A stretch of DNA of 64,000 bases. It comes from Oceanicella sp. SM1341. GTDB taxonomy: Bacteria > Pseudomonadota > Alphaproteobacteria > Rhodobacterales > Rhodobacteraceae. A program made the position numbers and the translations under genes. The notes beneath the pieces are model-generated. The model saw nothing but the letters and a program-made list of their open reading frames with translations, did not search any database and had not been told where the DNA came from. This document shows positions 47,845-64,000 of the stretch, piece after piece. How positions within the stretch are numbered: the first letter of the stretch is position 1; each line of letters opens with the position of its first letter. The stretch covers positions 90,935 to 154,934 of the forward strand of contig NZ_QRGC01000011.1 in NCBI RefSeq assembly GCF_003448965.1, given 5' to 3'.

Positions 47845-50416
47845 CGTCGGCCTCCGGTCCGGTGATCAGGATGGCGAGCGGCATGTCCCGCCCGGCGAAA
47901 AGCCGCGCGAGGCTGCCACGCGCGAGCGTGGCCGCCGCCGGCACGCCCAGCGGCGCGGCGGCGACGTCCCGGCAGGGCGCGGTGGCGATGGCCTCGGGCA
48001 GGCGCAGCACCGTGCCGTCCCAGAAGGAGGCGCCGGGCAGGCCCGGGCCGCCGAAGCGCAGGCCGGCGGCGCAGACGAGCCGCGTCTCGCCGGCGCTGCG
48101 CATCCAGCCGATCACATGGCCCGCCGCCGGGCCCTCGGCCTGCAGCCCCTCCCAGGGGCCGGTGAACAGCGCGGGATGGCTGCGGCGCAGCTCCAGCAGC
48201 CGGCGCAGCAGCGCCTGCTTCACGCAGGCGTCGTCGGCGAGCGTGGCCCGGAGCGCGTCGAAATCCACCGGGCGGCGGTTGTCGGGGTCGACCAGCGAGA
48301 AATCCCCGCCCTCGCTGCCCTGGTAGGTGTCCGGCACCCCGGGCGCGGTGAGGCGCAGCGCGAGCTGCGAGAGGGCGTTGAGCCGCGCCGGCGCCTCGAT
48401 GCGCGCCATCCACTCCGCCAGCCGGTCACGCAGGGTGCGGCCGCCAGGCTCGAGCAGGGCATGGCCGACGAGCCCGGTCAGCCGGGCCTCGTAGCCCTCG
48501 TCCGGCGCGGTCCAGGACGAGCGCAGCTTCGCCTCGCGCAGCGCCTTCACCGCCCAGGCCGAGAGCCGGTCGCCGAAAGCCTCGCGCGAGGGCCGCGAGG
48601 CGCTCTCCAGCCCCTCGGGCCAGGCGCCGACGAGCCCCTGCAGCAGCATCGCGAGGTCGCCGCCGTCCACCCCCTCGGCCGCGTCGCCCAGCAGCGCGGT
48701 GCAGGCCGCCATCTCCGCGATCCAGTCCTGCGGGGCGGCGGAGAGCACGGCGAGCCGGGCGCGGGCATCCTCGCCGCGCTTGTGGTCATGCGTGGCGGTG
48801 GCGAGCATCGTGTGCGGGAAGCGCGTCTGCATGCCGGCCATCCGGGCGTGGAAGCTCTCCACCGGCAGAGAGAAGCACTCGGGGTCGAAGCCCACGTCGT
48901 TGCGCGACAGCAGGGGACCGTGGCGGTAGAAGGCGGTGTCCTCCACCGCCTTCGCCGCGATGGGCGCGGAGAGCTGCTGGAAGCGGCGCACCGCCTCGGC
49001 CACACGGCCCGCGGCCCCGGGGCCGGTGCCCGCGAGCCAGGCGAGCACGAGGTCGATCACCTCCGCCTCGCCGGGGGCCGCCTCGGGCAGCGCGCGGGCG
49101 CGCGCCCGGGCGCGGATCTCCGCATCGCCCTCCGGCGCGGCGCCGCCGGTGCCGTAGGTGCGGTAGACCGGGAAGGTCTCGAGCAGGGCGCGCAGGGCCC
49201 GTTCGAGCATGCCGCGGGTGAGATGGGCGGTGGCTTCCGTCTCGGCGGCGAGGCGCTCGAAGGCGTCGAGCGTGGCCCCGAACTGGGCGCCGAACTCCCA
49301 GGCCAGCATCTGGCGGCGGGCGCGCAGCTCCTCCGGGGCGAAATGCGCGTGCCGGCCGGAGGCGGCGGCCCAGGCGCGTGCCAGCGGCGCCGCCCCCTCC
49401 GGCGCGTGCTGCAGGGCGGAGACCGCGTCCATGAAGTCGTAGCCGGTGGTGCCGTCCGTCTCCCAGTCGCGCGCGAGCTGCTCGCCGGGGCCGAGGATCT
49501 TCTCCACCACGAGCCAGGCCGGGCCGGGCAGCGCATGGGCCGGGCGGTCGGCGGCGCGGGCGTCGAGGGCGGCGCGCAGGCGGCGGCAGTAGCCGGCGGG
49601 GTCGGTGAGCCCGTCGACATGGTCGACGCGCAAGCCGTCGATCACCCCCTCGCCGTAGAGCGCCAGCGGCAGGGCGTGGACGGCCTCGAACACCGCTTCC
49701 TCCTCGATGCGCAGGCCCGCGAGATCGGTGATGGAGAAGAAGCGCCGCCAGTTCAGCAGGTCGTGCCCGGCCCGCCACCAGGCCAGCAGCCAGTGCTGGC
49801 GGGCGAGCAGGGCCTCCAGCGCCTCGCGGCCGACGGGGGTTCCGGGGTCGAGGGCGGAGAGCCCCTCGGGACCTGCCTCCGCCAGCGCCGCGCAATCGGC
49901 CGGGCGCAGCGGCAGCCAGTGCGCGCCATGCGCCACCACGCCGTAGCCGCCGGGCAGGCCGGGCGCCAGCATCACCCGGATCTCGCCCGCCGCCAGCGCC
50001 TGCGTCAGCGGCGTGCCGAGCAGCGGCAGCAGCAGCCGGCCGCCGTGGCGCGACCAGTCCACGTCGAAGGCCGCGGCATGGGCGCTCTGCGGCCCGTGGG
50101 CCAGCAGGTCGGCCCACCAGGGCGTGTCGGCGCCGATGCCGATATGGTTCGGCACGATGTCGAGGATCAGGCCCATGCCCCGCTCGCCGAGCGCGGCGGA
50201 GAGGGCGCGCAGCGCGGGCTCGCCGCCGAGCTCGGGGTTCACCCGCGTGGGGTCGGCCACGTCGTAGCCGTGGGTGGAGCCGGGGCGCGCCGCGGTGAGC
50301 GGCGAGGCATAGACATGGCTCACCCCCAGCGCGTCGAGATAGGGCACGATGCGGCGGGCATCGTTGAGGGTGAAACCGGGGTGGAACTGCAGCCGGTAGG
50401 TGGCACGGGGGATCAT
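47837..50416 (-). CDS. treY: Malto-oligosyltrehalose synthase
   Basis: An 859-residue GH13 enzyme that converts the reducing end of a malto-oligosaccharide into a trehalosyl unit. It opens with RATYRLQFHPGFTLNDARRI, typical of TreY. Other landmarks are SHVYASPLTAARPGSTHGYDV, DIVPNHIGI, the catalytic region VDGLRVDHVDGLTDP, VVEKILGPGE and TATHDHKRGEDARARLAVL. The ATG at 50416 overlaps the malQ stop (ATGA). TreZ, encoded upstream, releases trehalose from the product. Length fits the family. Confidence 0.95.
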   Translation of the reverse strand: MIPRATYRLQFHPGFTLNDARRIVPYLDALGVSHVYASPLTAARPGSTHGYDVADPTRVNPELGGEPALRALSAALGERGMGLILDIVPNHIGIGADTPWWADLLAHGPQSAHAAAFDVDWSRHGGRLLLPLLGTPLTQALAAGEIRVMLAPGLPGGYGVVAHGAHWLPLRPADCAALAEAGPEGLSALDPGTPVGREALEALLARQHWLLAWWRAGHDLLNWRRFFSITDLAGLRIEEEAVFEAVHALPLALYGEGVIDGLRVDHVDGLTDPAGYCRRLRAALDARAADRPAHALPGPAWLVVEKILGPGEQLARDWETDGTTGYDFMDAVSALQHAPEGAAPLARAWAAASGRHAHFAPEELRARRQMLAWEFGAQFGATLDAFERLAAETEATAHLTRGMLERALRALLETFPVYRTYGTGGAAPEGDAEIRARARARALPEAAPGEAEVIDLVLAWLAGTGPGAAGRVAEAVRRFQQLSAPIAAKAVEDTAFYRHGPLLSRNDVGFDPECFSLPVESFHARMAGMQTRFPHTMLATATHDHKRGEDARARLAVLSAAPQDWIAEMAACTALLGDAAEGVDGGDLAMLLQGLVGAWPEGLESASRPSREAFGDRLSAWAVKALREAKLRSSWTAPDEGYEARLTGLVGHALLEPGGRTLRDRLAEWMARIEAPARLNALSQLALRLTAPGVPDTYQGSEGGDFSLVDPDNRRPVDFDALRATLADDACVKQALLRRLLELRRSHPALFTGPWEGLQAEGPAAGHVIGWMRSAGETRLVCAAGLRFGGPGLPGASFWDGTVLRLPEAIATAPCRDVAAAPLGVPAAATLARGSLARLFAGRDMPLAILITGPEADDA

Positions 50417-52470
50417 CTGTGGCGGGGTCCTTCCTGGGACGGATCGGATGCCGGCGGCGCCTCGGGCGGGGGGGCTTCGCGGGCGGCGGCGATGCGCGCG
50501 AGCCGTGCCTCCACCGCCGGGTCCTCGAGCCTGGCGGGGGTGTCGGCGGGCAGGCGGCGGCGCCAGTTGGGATGGGCGTCGGTGGTGCCGGGCAGGTTGG
50601 GCTGCTCGGGCAGGCCGAACAGGTCCTCCGCCGGCAGCAGCGTCGCGACACAGGCGGCCGAGGACACATGCGCGAGCCCGGCATCGACCACGGGCGCGGT
50701 CTGCGCCGGGTCCGGCTCCGGGCCGGACGCCGCGCCGCTGGCGCAGAACGCCTGCCACAGTCGGCTGCGCTCCCGCGCGCGCAGGGCGCGGTGGGCGGGC
50801 TCGGTGGCCGCCGGGGCGCCGCGGCCGAGCCGCCAGGTCCAGTCGATGTCGCGCCCGCTCCACCAGCCGGCGAGGGTGGGGGTGTCATGGGTGCCGCTCA
50901 TCGCCAGCGCGCCGGGGTCCCAGGCACCGGGAGGCGTGAAGGCGCCGAGGCTGTCGCGCTCGAACCAGAGCACGCGCATGCCCATCAGCCCGGCGGCGTC
51001 GAGCTCCTCGCGCAGGCCCTCGGGCACGGTGCCCAGGTCCTCGCCCACCACGATTGCCCCGGCGCGCTCCGCCTCCAGCGCAGCCAGGCGCAGCATGGCC
51101 TGCTGGGGGAAGGCGAGGTAGGCGCCCTCGGCCGAAGGCGCCCCGCGCGGGATCACCCAGAGCCGGCGCAGGCCGAGGATGTGGTCGATGCGCAGCCCGC
51201 CACAGTGGCGCAGGCTGGCGCGCAGCGTGTCGCGCCAGGCGCGGAAGCCGGTGCGGCGCAGGGCGCGGGGGTCGAAGCCGGTGAGGCCCCAGTCCTGCCC
51301 GTCGGGGCCGAGCGGGTCCGGCGGCGCGCCGACGGAGAGGCCGGTGAGCAGCTCGTCGGGGCGCGACCAGGCATGGCTGCCGCCCGCCTCCGTGCCCACC
51401 GCGAGATCGGCCACCAGCCCCACGCCCATGCCGCCGGCCACCGCGGCGGCCTGCGCCTCGGCCAGCCCGCGCTCGGCCAGCCATTGCAGGTAGATGTTGA
51501 AGGCGATCTCCGGCTCCGCCTGGCCGCGGAAGGCGCGCACGTCGGGGCCGCGGGGGTCGTGATACTCTTCCGGCCAGTCCGGCCAGCCGGAGGTTCCGGG
51601 GAAGCGGGCGTGCAAGGCGTCGAAGGTGGCGTGCAGCACCAGCTCCTCGCCGCGCTCGCGCGCGTAGTCCTCCAGCGCGGGGGCAAGGGCGCCGCGGCTG
51701 CGCTCGAACTCCGCGCGCAGGGCGGCGCGGCGAGCCGGCAGGGCGGCTTCCCAGTCGATGAAATCGCCCGGCCGGGGCGGCATCGGCTCCAGCCCGGCCA
51801 GCCCGGGGTCGGCCAGGGCGGTGTTCAGGAACAGCCGGCTGGAGGGCGCGTAGGGGCTGAAGCGCCCGGCATCGGCCGGGAACAGCGCGTGCACCGGGCT
51901 GATCGCCAGCATGTCCGCGCCGCGGCCGGCCAGCGCGGAGGCAAAGCGGGCGAGGGCACCGAAATCGCCGTAATCCGGCGCGCCGGGGTCGCGCAGCGCG
52001 GGGATCTGCACCGCGAGCCCCCAGCTGCGCGCCCGGGCGCCGAGCGCCCGGGGCGTCGGGCAGCGGGGCGGGCAGACGGCGATTTCCACCGCGGTTCCGT
52101 CCGCCAGCTCGAGCCGGTGATAGCCGGTCTCCTCGATCGGGGGCAGGGCGGGGGCCGGGCCGCCCTCGAAGGTGATCTCGTGGCGCGCGCCGCTCTCGAG
52201 CGTGAGCAGGGCCCGGCCCTCGAGCCCGCCGCGGCCCTCCAGCACCACGGGCTGCCCGGCCTCGCCGATGGCGAGGGGGGCGGGGCGCGCGACCTCCTCG
52301 TGCAGGGCGCGCAGGCTGTCGGCGCGCTCCGCATCCGAGCCCGCGGCGAGGCCGAGGGCGCCGACCACGCCGGCGAGGGCCTCGGGGCTCACCTCCTGGT
52401 CCTCGCCATGGGCGTCGCGCCAGGTGGTGGCGAGGCCGGTTGCCGCGGCCAGCTCCGCGACCCCGGTCAT
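50413..52470 (-). CDS. malQ: 4-alpha-glucanotransferase
   Basis: A 685-residue GH77 amylomaltase that reshuffles alpha-1,4-glucan chains. Landmarks are [41 protein letters not shown] text at the active site entrance, [18 protein letters not shown] with the nucleophile Asp, [11 protein letters not shown] with the acid/base Glu, and [13 protein letters not shown]. It has an N-terminal domain of about 150 residues. It lies between treZ and treY with ATGA overlaps on both sides. In this place it would supply malto-oligosaccharides of suitable length to TreY. Confidence 0.94.
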   Translation of the reverse strand: MTGVAELAAATGLATTWRDAHGEDQEVSPEALAGVVGALGLAAGSDAERADSLRALHEEVARPAPLAIGEAGQPVVLEGRGGLEGRALLTLESGARHEITFEGGPAPALPPIEETGYHRLELADGTAVEIAVCPPRCPTPRALGARARSWGLAVQIPALRDPGAPDYGDFGALARFASALAGRGADMLAISPVHALFPADAGRFSPYAPSSRLFLNTALADPGLAGLEPMPPRPGDFIDWEAALPARRAALRAEFERSRGALAPALEDYARERGEELVLHATFDALHARFPGTSGWPDWPEEYHDPRGPDVRAFRGQAEPEIAFNIYLQWLAERGLAEAQAAAVAGGMGVGLVADLAVGTEAGGSHAWSRPDELLTGLSVGAPPDPLGPDGQDWGLTGFDPRALRRTGFRAWRDTLRASLRHCGGLRIDHILGLRRLWVIPRGAPSAEGAYLAFPQQAMLRLAALEAERAGAIVVGEDLGTVPEGLREELDAAGLMGMRVLWFERDSLGAFTPPGAWDPGALAMSGTHDTPTLAGWWSGRDIDWTWRLGRGAPAATEPAHRALRARERSRLWQAFCASGAASGPEPDPAQTAPVVDAGLAHVSSAACVATLLPAEDLFGLPEQPNLPGTTDAHPNWRRRLPADTPARLEDPAVEARLARIAAAREAPPPEAPPASDPSQEGPRHR

Positions 52471-54202
52471 GACGCGCCCAGCCACACGGTGCAGCCCGGC
52501 CCGCGCAGCGGGTCGCCCTCCCGGAAGAGGGGGTCGCCGGGCGGGCAGGCGATGTCGCCCGCGCCCGCGGGGTCGAGCGAGAGCAGGATGTCGAGCCGCG
52601 CGCCGTCGCCCATCCGCCAGGCGGCCATCACGCCGCGGGGGCCCGTGGCCTCGGCGCCGAGGGCGCGGGCGCCGGGCAGGCGCGGCACGATCTCGGCGGC
52701 GCGCAGGTCGAGCAGGGCGCGCCACAGCGCCTCCCAGGCCGCGGCCTCCGGGCCCGGGGCGGGGCGGCTGCGCGCGAAGGTCTCGGCCGCGTTGGGGTCG
52801 GGGATGCGGGCGCGGGCCTCGGGGTTTGCGAAGGCGGGGAAATGCGCGAACTCGCGCCGCCGCCCCTCGCGCACCGCCTCGGCGAGGTCGTCGTGGAAAT
52901 CGGTGAAGAACTGGAAGGGGGTCACCGCGCCCTGCTCCTCGCCCATGAAGAGCATCGGGATGGCGGGCATCAGCGCCAGCAGCACGGTGGCGGCGCGCAG
53001 GGGGCCGGGGGCCGCGAGGGTGATCAGCCGGTCGCCCATGGCGCGGTTGCCGGTCTGGTCGTGGTTCTGCAGGAAGTTCACGAAGGCGGTGGGCGGCAGG
53101 TGGGCGGAGGCATGGCCGCGCACCCGGCCGCGCGGCGTGGTCTCGCCCTGCCACACGAACCCCTCGGCGAGGCAGCGCGCCAGCCGGCGGGCCGGCGCCT
53201 CGGCGAAATCGGCGTAGTAGCCGTCGGTCTCGCCGGTGAGGAGCACGTGCATGGTGTTGTGGAAATCGTCGTTCCACTGGGCGTCGAAGCCGGCCTCCAG
53301 CCGGGGCGCATCGTTCTCCTCGTTCTCGAGCACGAGGTGCACGCGGCGGCCGGGCAGGGCGGCGCGGATGTCGGCGGCCATGCGGTCGAGGAAGGCGGGG
53401 TTGGCGATGGCGTGCACCGCGTCGAAGCGCAGCCCGTCGATGCCGTATTCCCCCAGCCACATCAGCGCGTTCTCGGTGAAGAAGGCCGCCACCTCGGGGC
53501 GCGAGACCGCGACGGCGCCGCCCCAGGGCGTGTCGACGCGGCTGTCGAAGAACTCCGGCGCGTAGGCGTTGAGGAAGTTCCCGTCCGGTCCGAAATGGTT
53601 GTAGACCACGTCGAGGAACACCATCAGCCCCTCGCGATGCGCCGCCGCCACCAGGGCGTGCAGGGCCTCGGGGGGGCCGTAGGCCTCGGCGGGCGCGAAG
53701 GGCAGCACGCCGTCATAGCCCCAGTTGCGGCTGCCGGAGAAGGCGTTCACCGGCATGATCTCCAGCGCGGTTATCCCCAGGGCGCGCAGGCGAGGCAGCT
53801 CGGCCGCGAGGCCGTCGAACCCGCCGTAGACGCCGGCATGCGCCTCCCAGAGCACCGTCTCCTCCCAGGGGCGACCGGGCCAGCCGGGCGCGGGCGAAAG
53901 CGGCGCGCGCAGCACCGACCAGCCGTGCACCCCGCCCGACTGGGCGCGGGAGGCGGGGTCGGGCACTTCGGTGCCGTCGGGCAGAACGAAGCGGTAGCGC
54001 GCGCCGGGGGCGGCCTCGGTCTCGAGCGTGAACCAGCCGCCGGGGGCGGGGCGCATCGGCTCGGGCTCCGCCCCCTCCAGCAGCAGCGAGAGCGTGTCGC
54101 AGGCCGGGGCCCAGAGGCGGAACAGCGCCCGGCCGGGGCCGGTGACCAGCGGGCCCCAGAGCGGCTCGGGCGCCTCCGGCAGGCTGCGGGGGGTGGCCTG
54201 GC

Positions 54203-54206
<4 letters not shown>
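52467..54206 (-). CDS. treZ: Malto-oligosyltrehalose trehalohydrolase
   Basis: A 579-residue GH13 enzyme that cleaves trehalose from malto-oligosyltrehalose. After an N-terminal E-set domain it has [48 protein letters not shown] (nucleophile Asp), LVLENEEND (Glu) and [16 protein letters not shown], which are diagnostic for TreZ. It overlaps both glgX and malQ as ATGA. Together with TreY it makes trehalose directly from glycogen or maltodextrins without sugar phosphates. Confidence 0.95.
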
Positions 54207-56298
<2,092 letters not shown>

Positions 56299-56302
<4 letters not shown>

Positions 56303-58526
56303 GATGCGTCATCCTCGTGGGTGAAGACCACCGCGGCGAGCGGCGGAAGGGTGAGGGAGAGGCTGTGGGGCCGGCCATGCGCGGGCTCGGGCGCTGTCTC
56401 CGCCCCGCCGCCATTGCCGAGATTGGAGCCGCCGAAGGCCGCGGCATCGGTGTTGAGCACCTCGCGCCAGCGCCCGGCGCGCGGCACGCCGATGCGGTAG
56501 GCTTCCTGCGGGGTGGGGGTCATGTTGAGCACCACCAGCGCGGGGGGGTCGTCCGGCCCGCCGTGGCGGGTCCAGGCGAAGACGCTGTTTTCGCGGTCAT
56601 CCCCCACCACCCAGGCGAAACCGTCGGGGCGGGTGTCGTGGCGGTGCAGCGCCGGGTTCTCGCGCATCAGGGTGTTGAGGGCGCGCACCAGGCCCTGGAT
56701 GCCGGCATGGCCGGGGTCGGAGAGCAGGTCCCAGGGCAGGTCGGCGTCATGGTTCCACTCGCCGGGCTGGCCCAGCTCCTGGCCCATGAACAGCAGCTTC
56801 TTGCCCGGGTGCGTCCACATGAAGGCGAGATAGGCGCGCAGGCCGGCGCGCTTGCGCCAGTCATCCCCCGGCATGCGGCCGAAGAGCGAGCCCTTGCCGT
56901 AGACCACCTCGTCATGGCTGATCGGCAGCACGAAAGCCTCGGAGAAGGCGTAGACGAGGCCGAAGGTCAGCTCGTCATGGTGCCAGCGCCGGTGCACCGG
57001 GTCACGGCCCGCGTAGAGCAGCGTGTCGTGCATCCAGCCCATGTTCCACTTGTAGTCGAAGCCGAGGCCCCCCTCGGTGACCGGGGCGGTGACACCCGGC
57101 CAGGCCGTGCTCTCCTCCGCGATGGTGACGGCGCCGGGCGCGTGCTCGGCCACCAGGGTGGAGAGACTGCGGAAGAAGGAGACGGTCTCGAGGTTCTCCC
57201 GCCCGCCGTAGACATTGGGCACCCACTCGTCGTGCTTGCGCGAGTAGTCGCGGTAGAGCATCGAGGCGACCGCATCCACGCGCAGCCCGTCGACGTGGTA
57301 TTCCTTCAGCCACCAGATGGCGGAGGCGAGCAGGAAGCCCGACACCTCGCGCCGGCCGAGATTGTAGATGTAGGTGTTCCAGTCGTGGTGGAAGCCCTCG
57401 CGCGGGTCGCCGTGCTCGTAGAGCGGCGTGCCGTCGAAACGGGCGAGGCCGTGGGGGTCGGTGGGGAAGTGGCCGGGCACCCAGTCGAGGATCACGCCCA
57501 GCCCCGCGCGATGCGCGGCGTTCACGAAGCGCGCGAAGCCCTCCGGGCTGCCGTGGCGGGCGGTGGGGGCGAACTGCGACAGCGGCTGGTAGCCCCAGGA
57601 GCCGCCGAACGGGTGTTCCATCACCGGCATCAGCTCGAGATGGGTGAAGCCCATGAGGGCGGCATAGGGCACCAGGCGCTCGGCCAGCCCGTCCCAGTCA
57701 TGGACCGCGTGCGGACCGGGGCCGGGGCGCAGCCAGGAGGCGGAATGCACCTCGTAGACCGACATCGGCGCGTCCTTCGCCGCGCGCGCGGCGCGGGTCT
57801 TCATCCAGGCCTCGTCGGACCAGTCGAAATCCGGCGGAGCGGCGACCACGGAGGCCGTGGCGGGCGGGCGCTCGGTGGCGCGGGCCAGGGGGTCGGCCTT
57901 GTCGAACACGCCGCCGCCCGCACCGCGGAGCTGGAACTTGTAGCGCGTGCCGGGGCCGAGCCGGGGCACGAACAGCTCCCACACGCCCGCGTCATGGCGC
58001 AGGCGCATCGGGTGGCGGCGGCCGTCCCAGCCGTTGAAATCGCCGATCACCGAGACCATCCGCGCGTTCGGCGCCCAGACCGAGAAGCGCGTGCCCTGCA
58101 CGCCTTCCACCGCCATCGGCACCGCGCCGAACACCCGGCCCATGTCGAAGTGCCGGCCCTCGGCGAAGAGATGCAGGTCGAGGTCGCCCAGCAGCAGGCC
58201 GAAGGCGTAGGGGTCTTCCGTCTCCTGAACCACGCCGCCGGGCCAGCGGATGCGCAGCACGTAGGCGCCGGGGCCCTCGGCGGCGGGGGCGGCGATGGCG
58301 CCGAAGAACAGCCCGCCGGGGGCCTGTTCGAGCTGGCCGAGGCTGGTGCCGTCGGGGGCTGCCACCTCCACCGCCTCGGCGCCGGGCTGGAAGCTGCGCA
58401 GGGCGAGGCGCCCGTCCTCCAGCCGTCGGGGGCCGAAGGCGGCGAAGGGGTTTTCCATCCGCCCGCTCATCGCGTCGGCGGCCAGGGCGCCGACGAGGCC
58501 CGCGTCCTCCATGCTCTGCATCGCGC

Positions 58527-58530
<4 letters not shown>
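56299..58530 (-). CDS. glgB: 1,4-alpha-glucan branching enzyme
   Basis: A 743-residue GH13 enzyme that creates alpha-1,6 branches in alpha-glucan. It has the N-terminal E-set domain ([21 protein letters not shown]), a catalytic barrel with [49 protein letters not shown] (nucleophile Asp), [13 protein letters not shown] (Glu) and [15 protein letters not shown], and a C-terminal beta domain. ATGA overlap with treS/mak upstream and TTGA with glgX downstream. GlgE extends chains with maltose-1-phosphate and this enzyme branches them; no glgA or glgC lies in the window. Confidence 0.96.
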
Positions 58531-61728
<3,198 letters not shown>

Positions 61729-61736
<8 letters not shown>

Positions 61737-64000
61737 GAGGTTCGTCTCCCTGCGGCATGACATGCCAGATGCGGTAGGGCTCTTCGGGCGTGAGGGACAC
61801 GCGCTGGCCCTTTCCGGTGAAGGTGAAGCGGGCGCCGGTGGCGAGATCCTCGGCCGCGAGGCTGCCGTCGTCGGGCAGGCCGAACTCCCAGAGCGGCAGC
61901 TCGAAATCGCCCTCCTGGGGGTGGTGCGGGTCGAGCGAGACCATCACGAGGATCATGTCCGAGCCGTCCGGCGCGGGCTTGGCGTAGTAGAGGATGTTGT
62001 CGTTGCCCACGTGGTGGAAGCGGGTGTTGAGATGGGTCTGCAGGGCCGGGTGCAGCCGGCGCAGGCGGTTGAGCAGGGTGATGTCGGCGATGATGTTGCC
62101 GGGGGCCTGCCAGTCGCGCTGGCGGATCTGGTATTTCTCCGAGTCGAGATATTCCTCGCGCCCCGGCAGCGGTGCCGCCTCGCAGAGCTCGAAGCCCGAG
62201 TACACCCCGAACAGCCCCGAGAGCGTGGCCGCCAGCACCGCGCGGATGCGGAAGCCCGGGCGGCCGGAGGTCTGCAGGAAGTAGGGGTTGATGTCCGGCG
62301 TGTTCACGAAGAAATGCGGCCGGAAGAACTCCTTCGGCGGGGTGGTGGTGAGCTCGGTGATGTAGTCGGTCAGGCCCTGCTTGTCGTCGCGCCAGGTGAA
62401 ATAGGTGTAGGACTGGCTGAAACCGGCCTTCGCCAGCGCATACATCACCTTGGGCCGGGTAAAGGCCTCGGAGAGGAAGATCGCCTCCGGGTGGCGGGCG
62501 CGGATGTCGCCGATCATCCATTCCCAGAAGGCGAAGGGCTTGGTGTGCGGGTTGTCGACGCGGAAGGTCTTCACCCCCTCGCCGATCCACATCAGCACGA
62601 TGTCGCGCAGGGTGAGCCAGAGCTCGGGCACCGCGTCCGGGCCGTAGAAGTCCACGTTCACGATGTCCTGGTACTTCTTCGGCGGGTTCTCGGCGTATTT
62701 CATCGAGCCGTCGGGCCGCCAGGCGAACCAGCCGGGATGCTGCGAGAGCCAGGGGTGGTCCGGCGCGCACTGGATGGCGAAATCGAGCGCGAGCTCGAGC
62801 CCGTGCTCCGCCGCGGCATCGCGCAGGGTGCGGAAATCCTCGATGGTGCCGAGCTCGGGGTGAATGGCGTCATGCCCGCCCTCGGCCGAGCCGATGGCAT
62901 AGGGGCTGCCGGGGTCGCCGGGCCCGGGGGTGAGCGTGTTGTTCGGCCCCTTGCGGTTTACCCTCCCGATGGGGTGGATGGGCGGGAAGTAGAGCGTGTC
63001 GAAGCCCATGTCGCGCACCGCCGCCAGGCGGGGGATCACGTCGAGGAACGTGCCATGGCGGCCGGGCTCGGGGCTCATCGAGCGCGGAAAGAGCTCGTAC
63101 CAGCTCGCGTAGCGCGCGGCGAGGCGCTCGGCGTCGAGCGGCATGCCGGCCGAGACCGTGCGGTGCGGGCGCGCGCAGGCCGCCGCCATGTCGGGCAGCA
63201 GCGCGGGCGCGAGGAGCAGAGCGGTGCGCTCGGCCGCGTCCGCCCCGTCGAGGGCGGTGAGCACGGCGGAAAGGCGGCGGGCAAGCTTGCCGCGCGCGCG
63301 GCCCGCGGCCTCCTCCACCAGCCCGCGGCCCTCCATGAGGTCGACCTCGAGCACCACGCCCGCCTCGTGCTTGCGGCCCAGATCGCGGGCGAAGGCGCCG
63401 AACGGATCGATCCAGGCCTCGACGCCGAAGACATGCGCGCCCGGTGTCCAGGGGGTGAAGGAAGCGCCCCAGGCGTCGTTGCCGAGCGGCTTCATCGGCA
63501 CGCGCTCCCAGTCGCGCGCGCCGGCGGGGCGCCAGAGCAGCTCGGCGCCCAGTTTCTCGTGGCCGTCGGCGAAGATGTCGGCGGTCACCTCCACCGGCTC
63601 GCCGGCGATGCGCTTCACCGGCACGGTGCCTCCGTCGACCGAAGGCGCGATGGCCTCGATGATCACCCGGTGCTCGTGCGCTGCGGCCTCGCGCACCGCC
63701 TCGGCCTCGCGCCGGCGGCTGCGGCGGGGCAGGGCCGGCGCGCCCTCGGGGGGCAGCACCATGAGGCGGCACTCGGCAGGGGCGAGGGGACCATCGCCCT
63801 GCTCGTCGGGCAGCAGCGGGCGCGCGCCGGGCGGCAGCGGCGGCGGCGCGGCCTCCGCCTCGGCGTCGGTGTTGAGCAGGATGAGCAGGGCTCCGGCACC
63901 GGCCCGGCCCTCGCGGCGCAGGAGGGTGACAGGCGCGCCCTGGGCGGTGAGCGGGCGGGCCTCGCGGGCGAACACGGAGGCCGCCTCGGCGAGGGCGCGC
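61729..64000 (-). CDS. glgE: Alpha-1,4-glucan:maltose-1-phosphate maltosyltransferase, N-terminus beyond the window
   Basis: At least 756 residues of a GH13 enzyme that adds maltose from maltose-1-phosphate to alpha-glucan. The standard GlgE core begins near HRVIIEAIAPSVDGGTVPVK and continues with EVTADIFADGHEKL, WYELFPRSMSPEPGRHGTF, YFPPIHPIGRVNRKGPNN, VKTFRVDNPHTKPFAFW, IFLSEAFTRPKVMYAL and FFVNTPDINPYFLQ. About 100 residues precede that core, and the frame stays open to the right edge, so an N-terminal extension or fused module continues outside the window. A GTG at 63975 is possible but lies within the same apparently coding stretch. First visible gene of the operon. Confidence 0.94.

Overview
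The window is about 64 kb of very GC-rich bacterial chromosome. Gene content and style point to an alphaproteobacterium, most likely in the Rhodobacteraceae/Paracoccaceae: TRAP transport, bacteriophytochrome with heme oxygenase, an HWE-type kinase, EcfG-like GGAAC promoter elements, frequent TTG/GTG starts and many ATGA stop/start overlaps. About 44 genes are supported. I saw no rRNA, tRNA, CRISPR array, insertion sequence or prophage, so this looks like ordinary chromosome packed with transport, sensing and carbon-storage operons.

Layout. (1) 1-5141: a TRAP transporter (dctP-dctQ-dctM, running off the left edge) divergent from two tandem paralogous amidohydrolases and a small Rieske ferredoxin, probably one uptake-plus-catabolism module. 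(2) 5402-11229: small envelope proteins, a large MscS-type channel and a DUF3300/DUF2950 envelope pair. (3) 11364-16911: a CPA1 Na+/H+ antiporter with a C-terminal cyclic-nucleotide-binding domain, divergent from a CHASE-PAS-GGDEF-EAL protein. (4) 17057-21686: a GlcG/HbpS protein, a Crp/Fnr regulator and a bphO-bphP operon (heme oxygenase making the chromophore for a bacteriophytochrome kinase with a fused receiver). (5) 21705-26405: an NADPH oxidoreductase, a 747-bp gene-poor stretch, a DEAD-box helicase and a D-2-hydroxyacid dehydrogenase.

(6) 26613-34203: a cytoplasmic GAF histidine kinase and LuxR-type response regulator, divergent from a sugar-type ABC importer (binding protein, double ATPase, two permeases) and an SMP-30 lactonase. 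The intergenic region carries a phased array of TGCGG/CCGCA half-sites. (7) 34208-38695: a DUF35 zinc-ribbon protein fused to a degenerate SDR domain, a thiolase-fold protein lacking the nucleophilic cysteine and an acyl-CoA ligase, divergent from a MarR-type regulator. (8) 39084-45039: a lipoprotein, an enolase-superfamily enzyme, an iron-type alcohol dehydrogenase, OsmC and a large secreted beta-propeller/esterase-like protein.

(9) 45444-64000: a trehalose and alpha-glucan locus. otsA, behind an EcfG-like promoter, converges on an eight-gene operon glgE-treS/mak-glgB-glgX-treZ-malQ-treY-otsB in which every junction overlaps. It encodes three routes to trehalose (OtsAB, TreYZ, TreS) and the TreS-Mak-GlgE-GlgB route that turns trehalose into branched alpha-glucan.

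The parts I consider least explained are the operator array and kinase/ABC/lactonase system of region 6, the DUF35-SDR fusion cluster of region 7, and the paired amidohydrolase/Rieske module of region 1.
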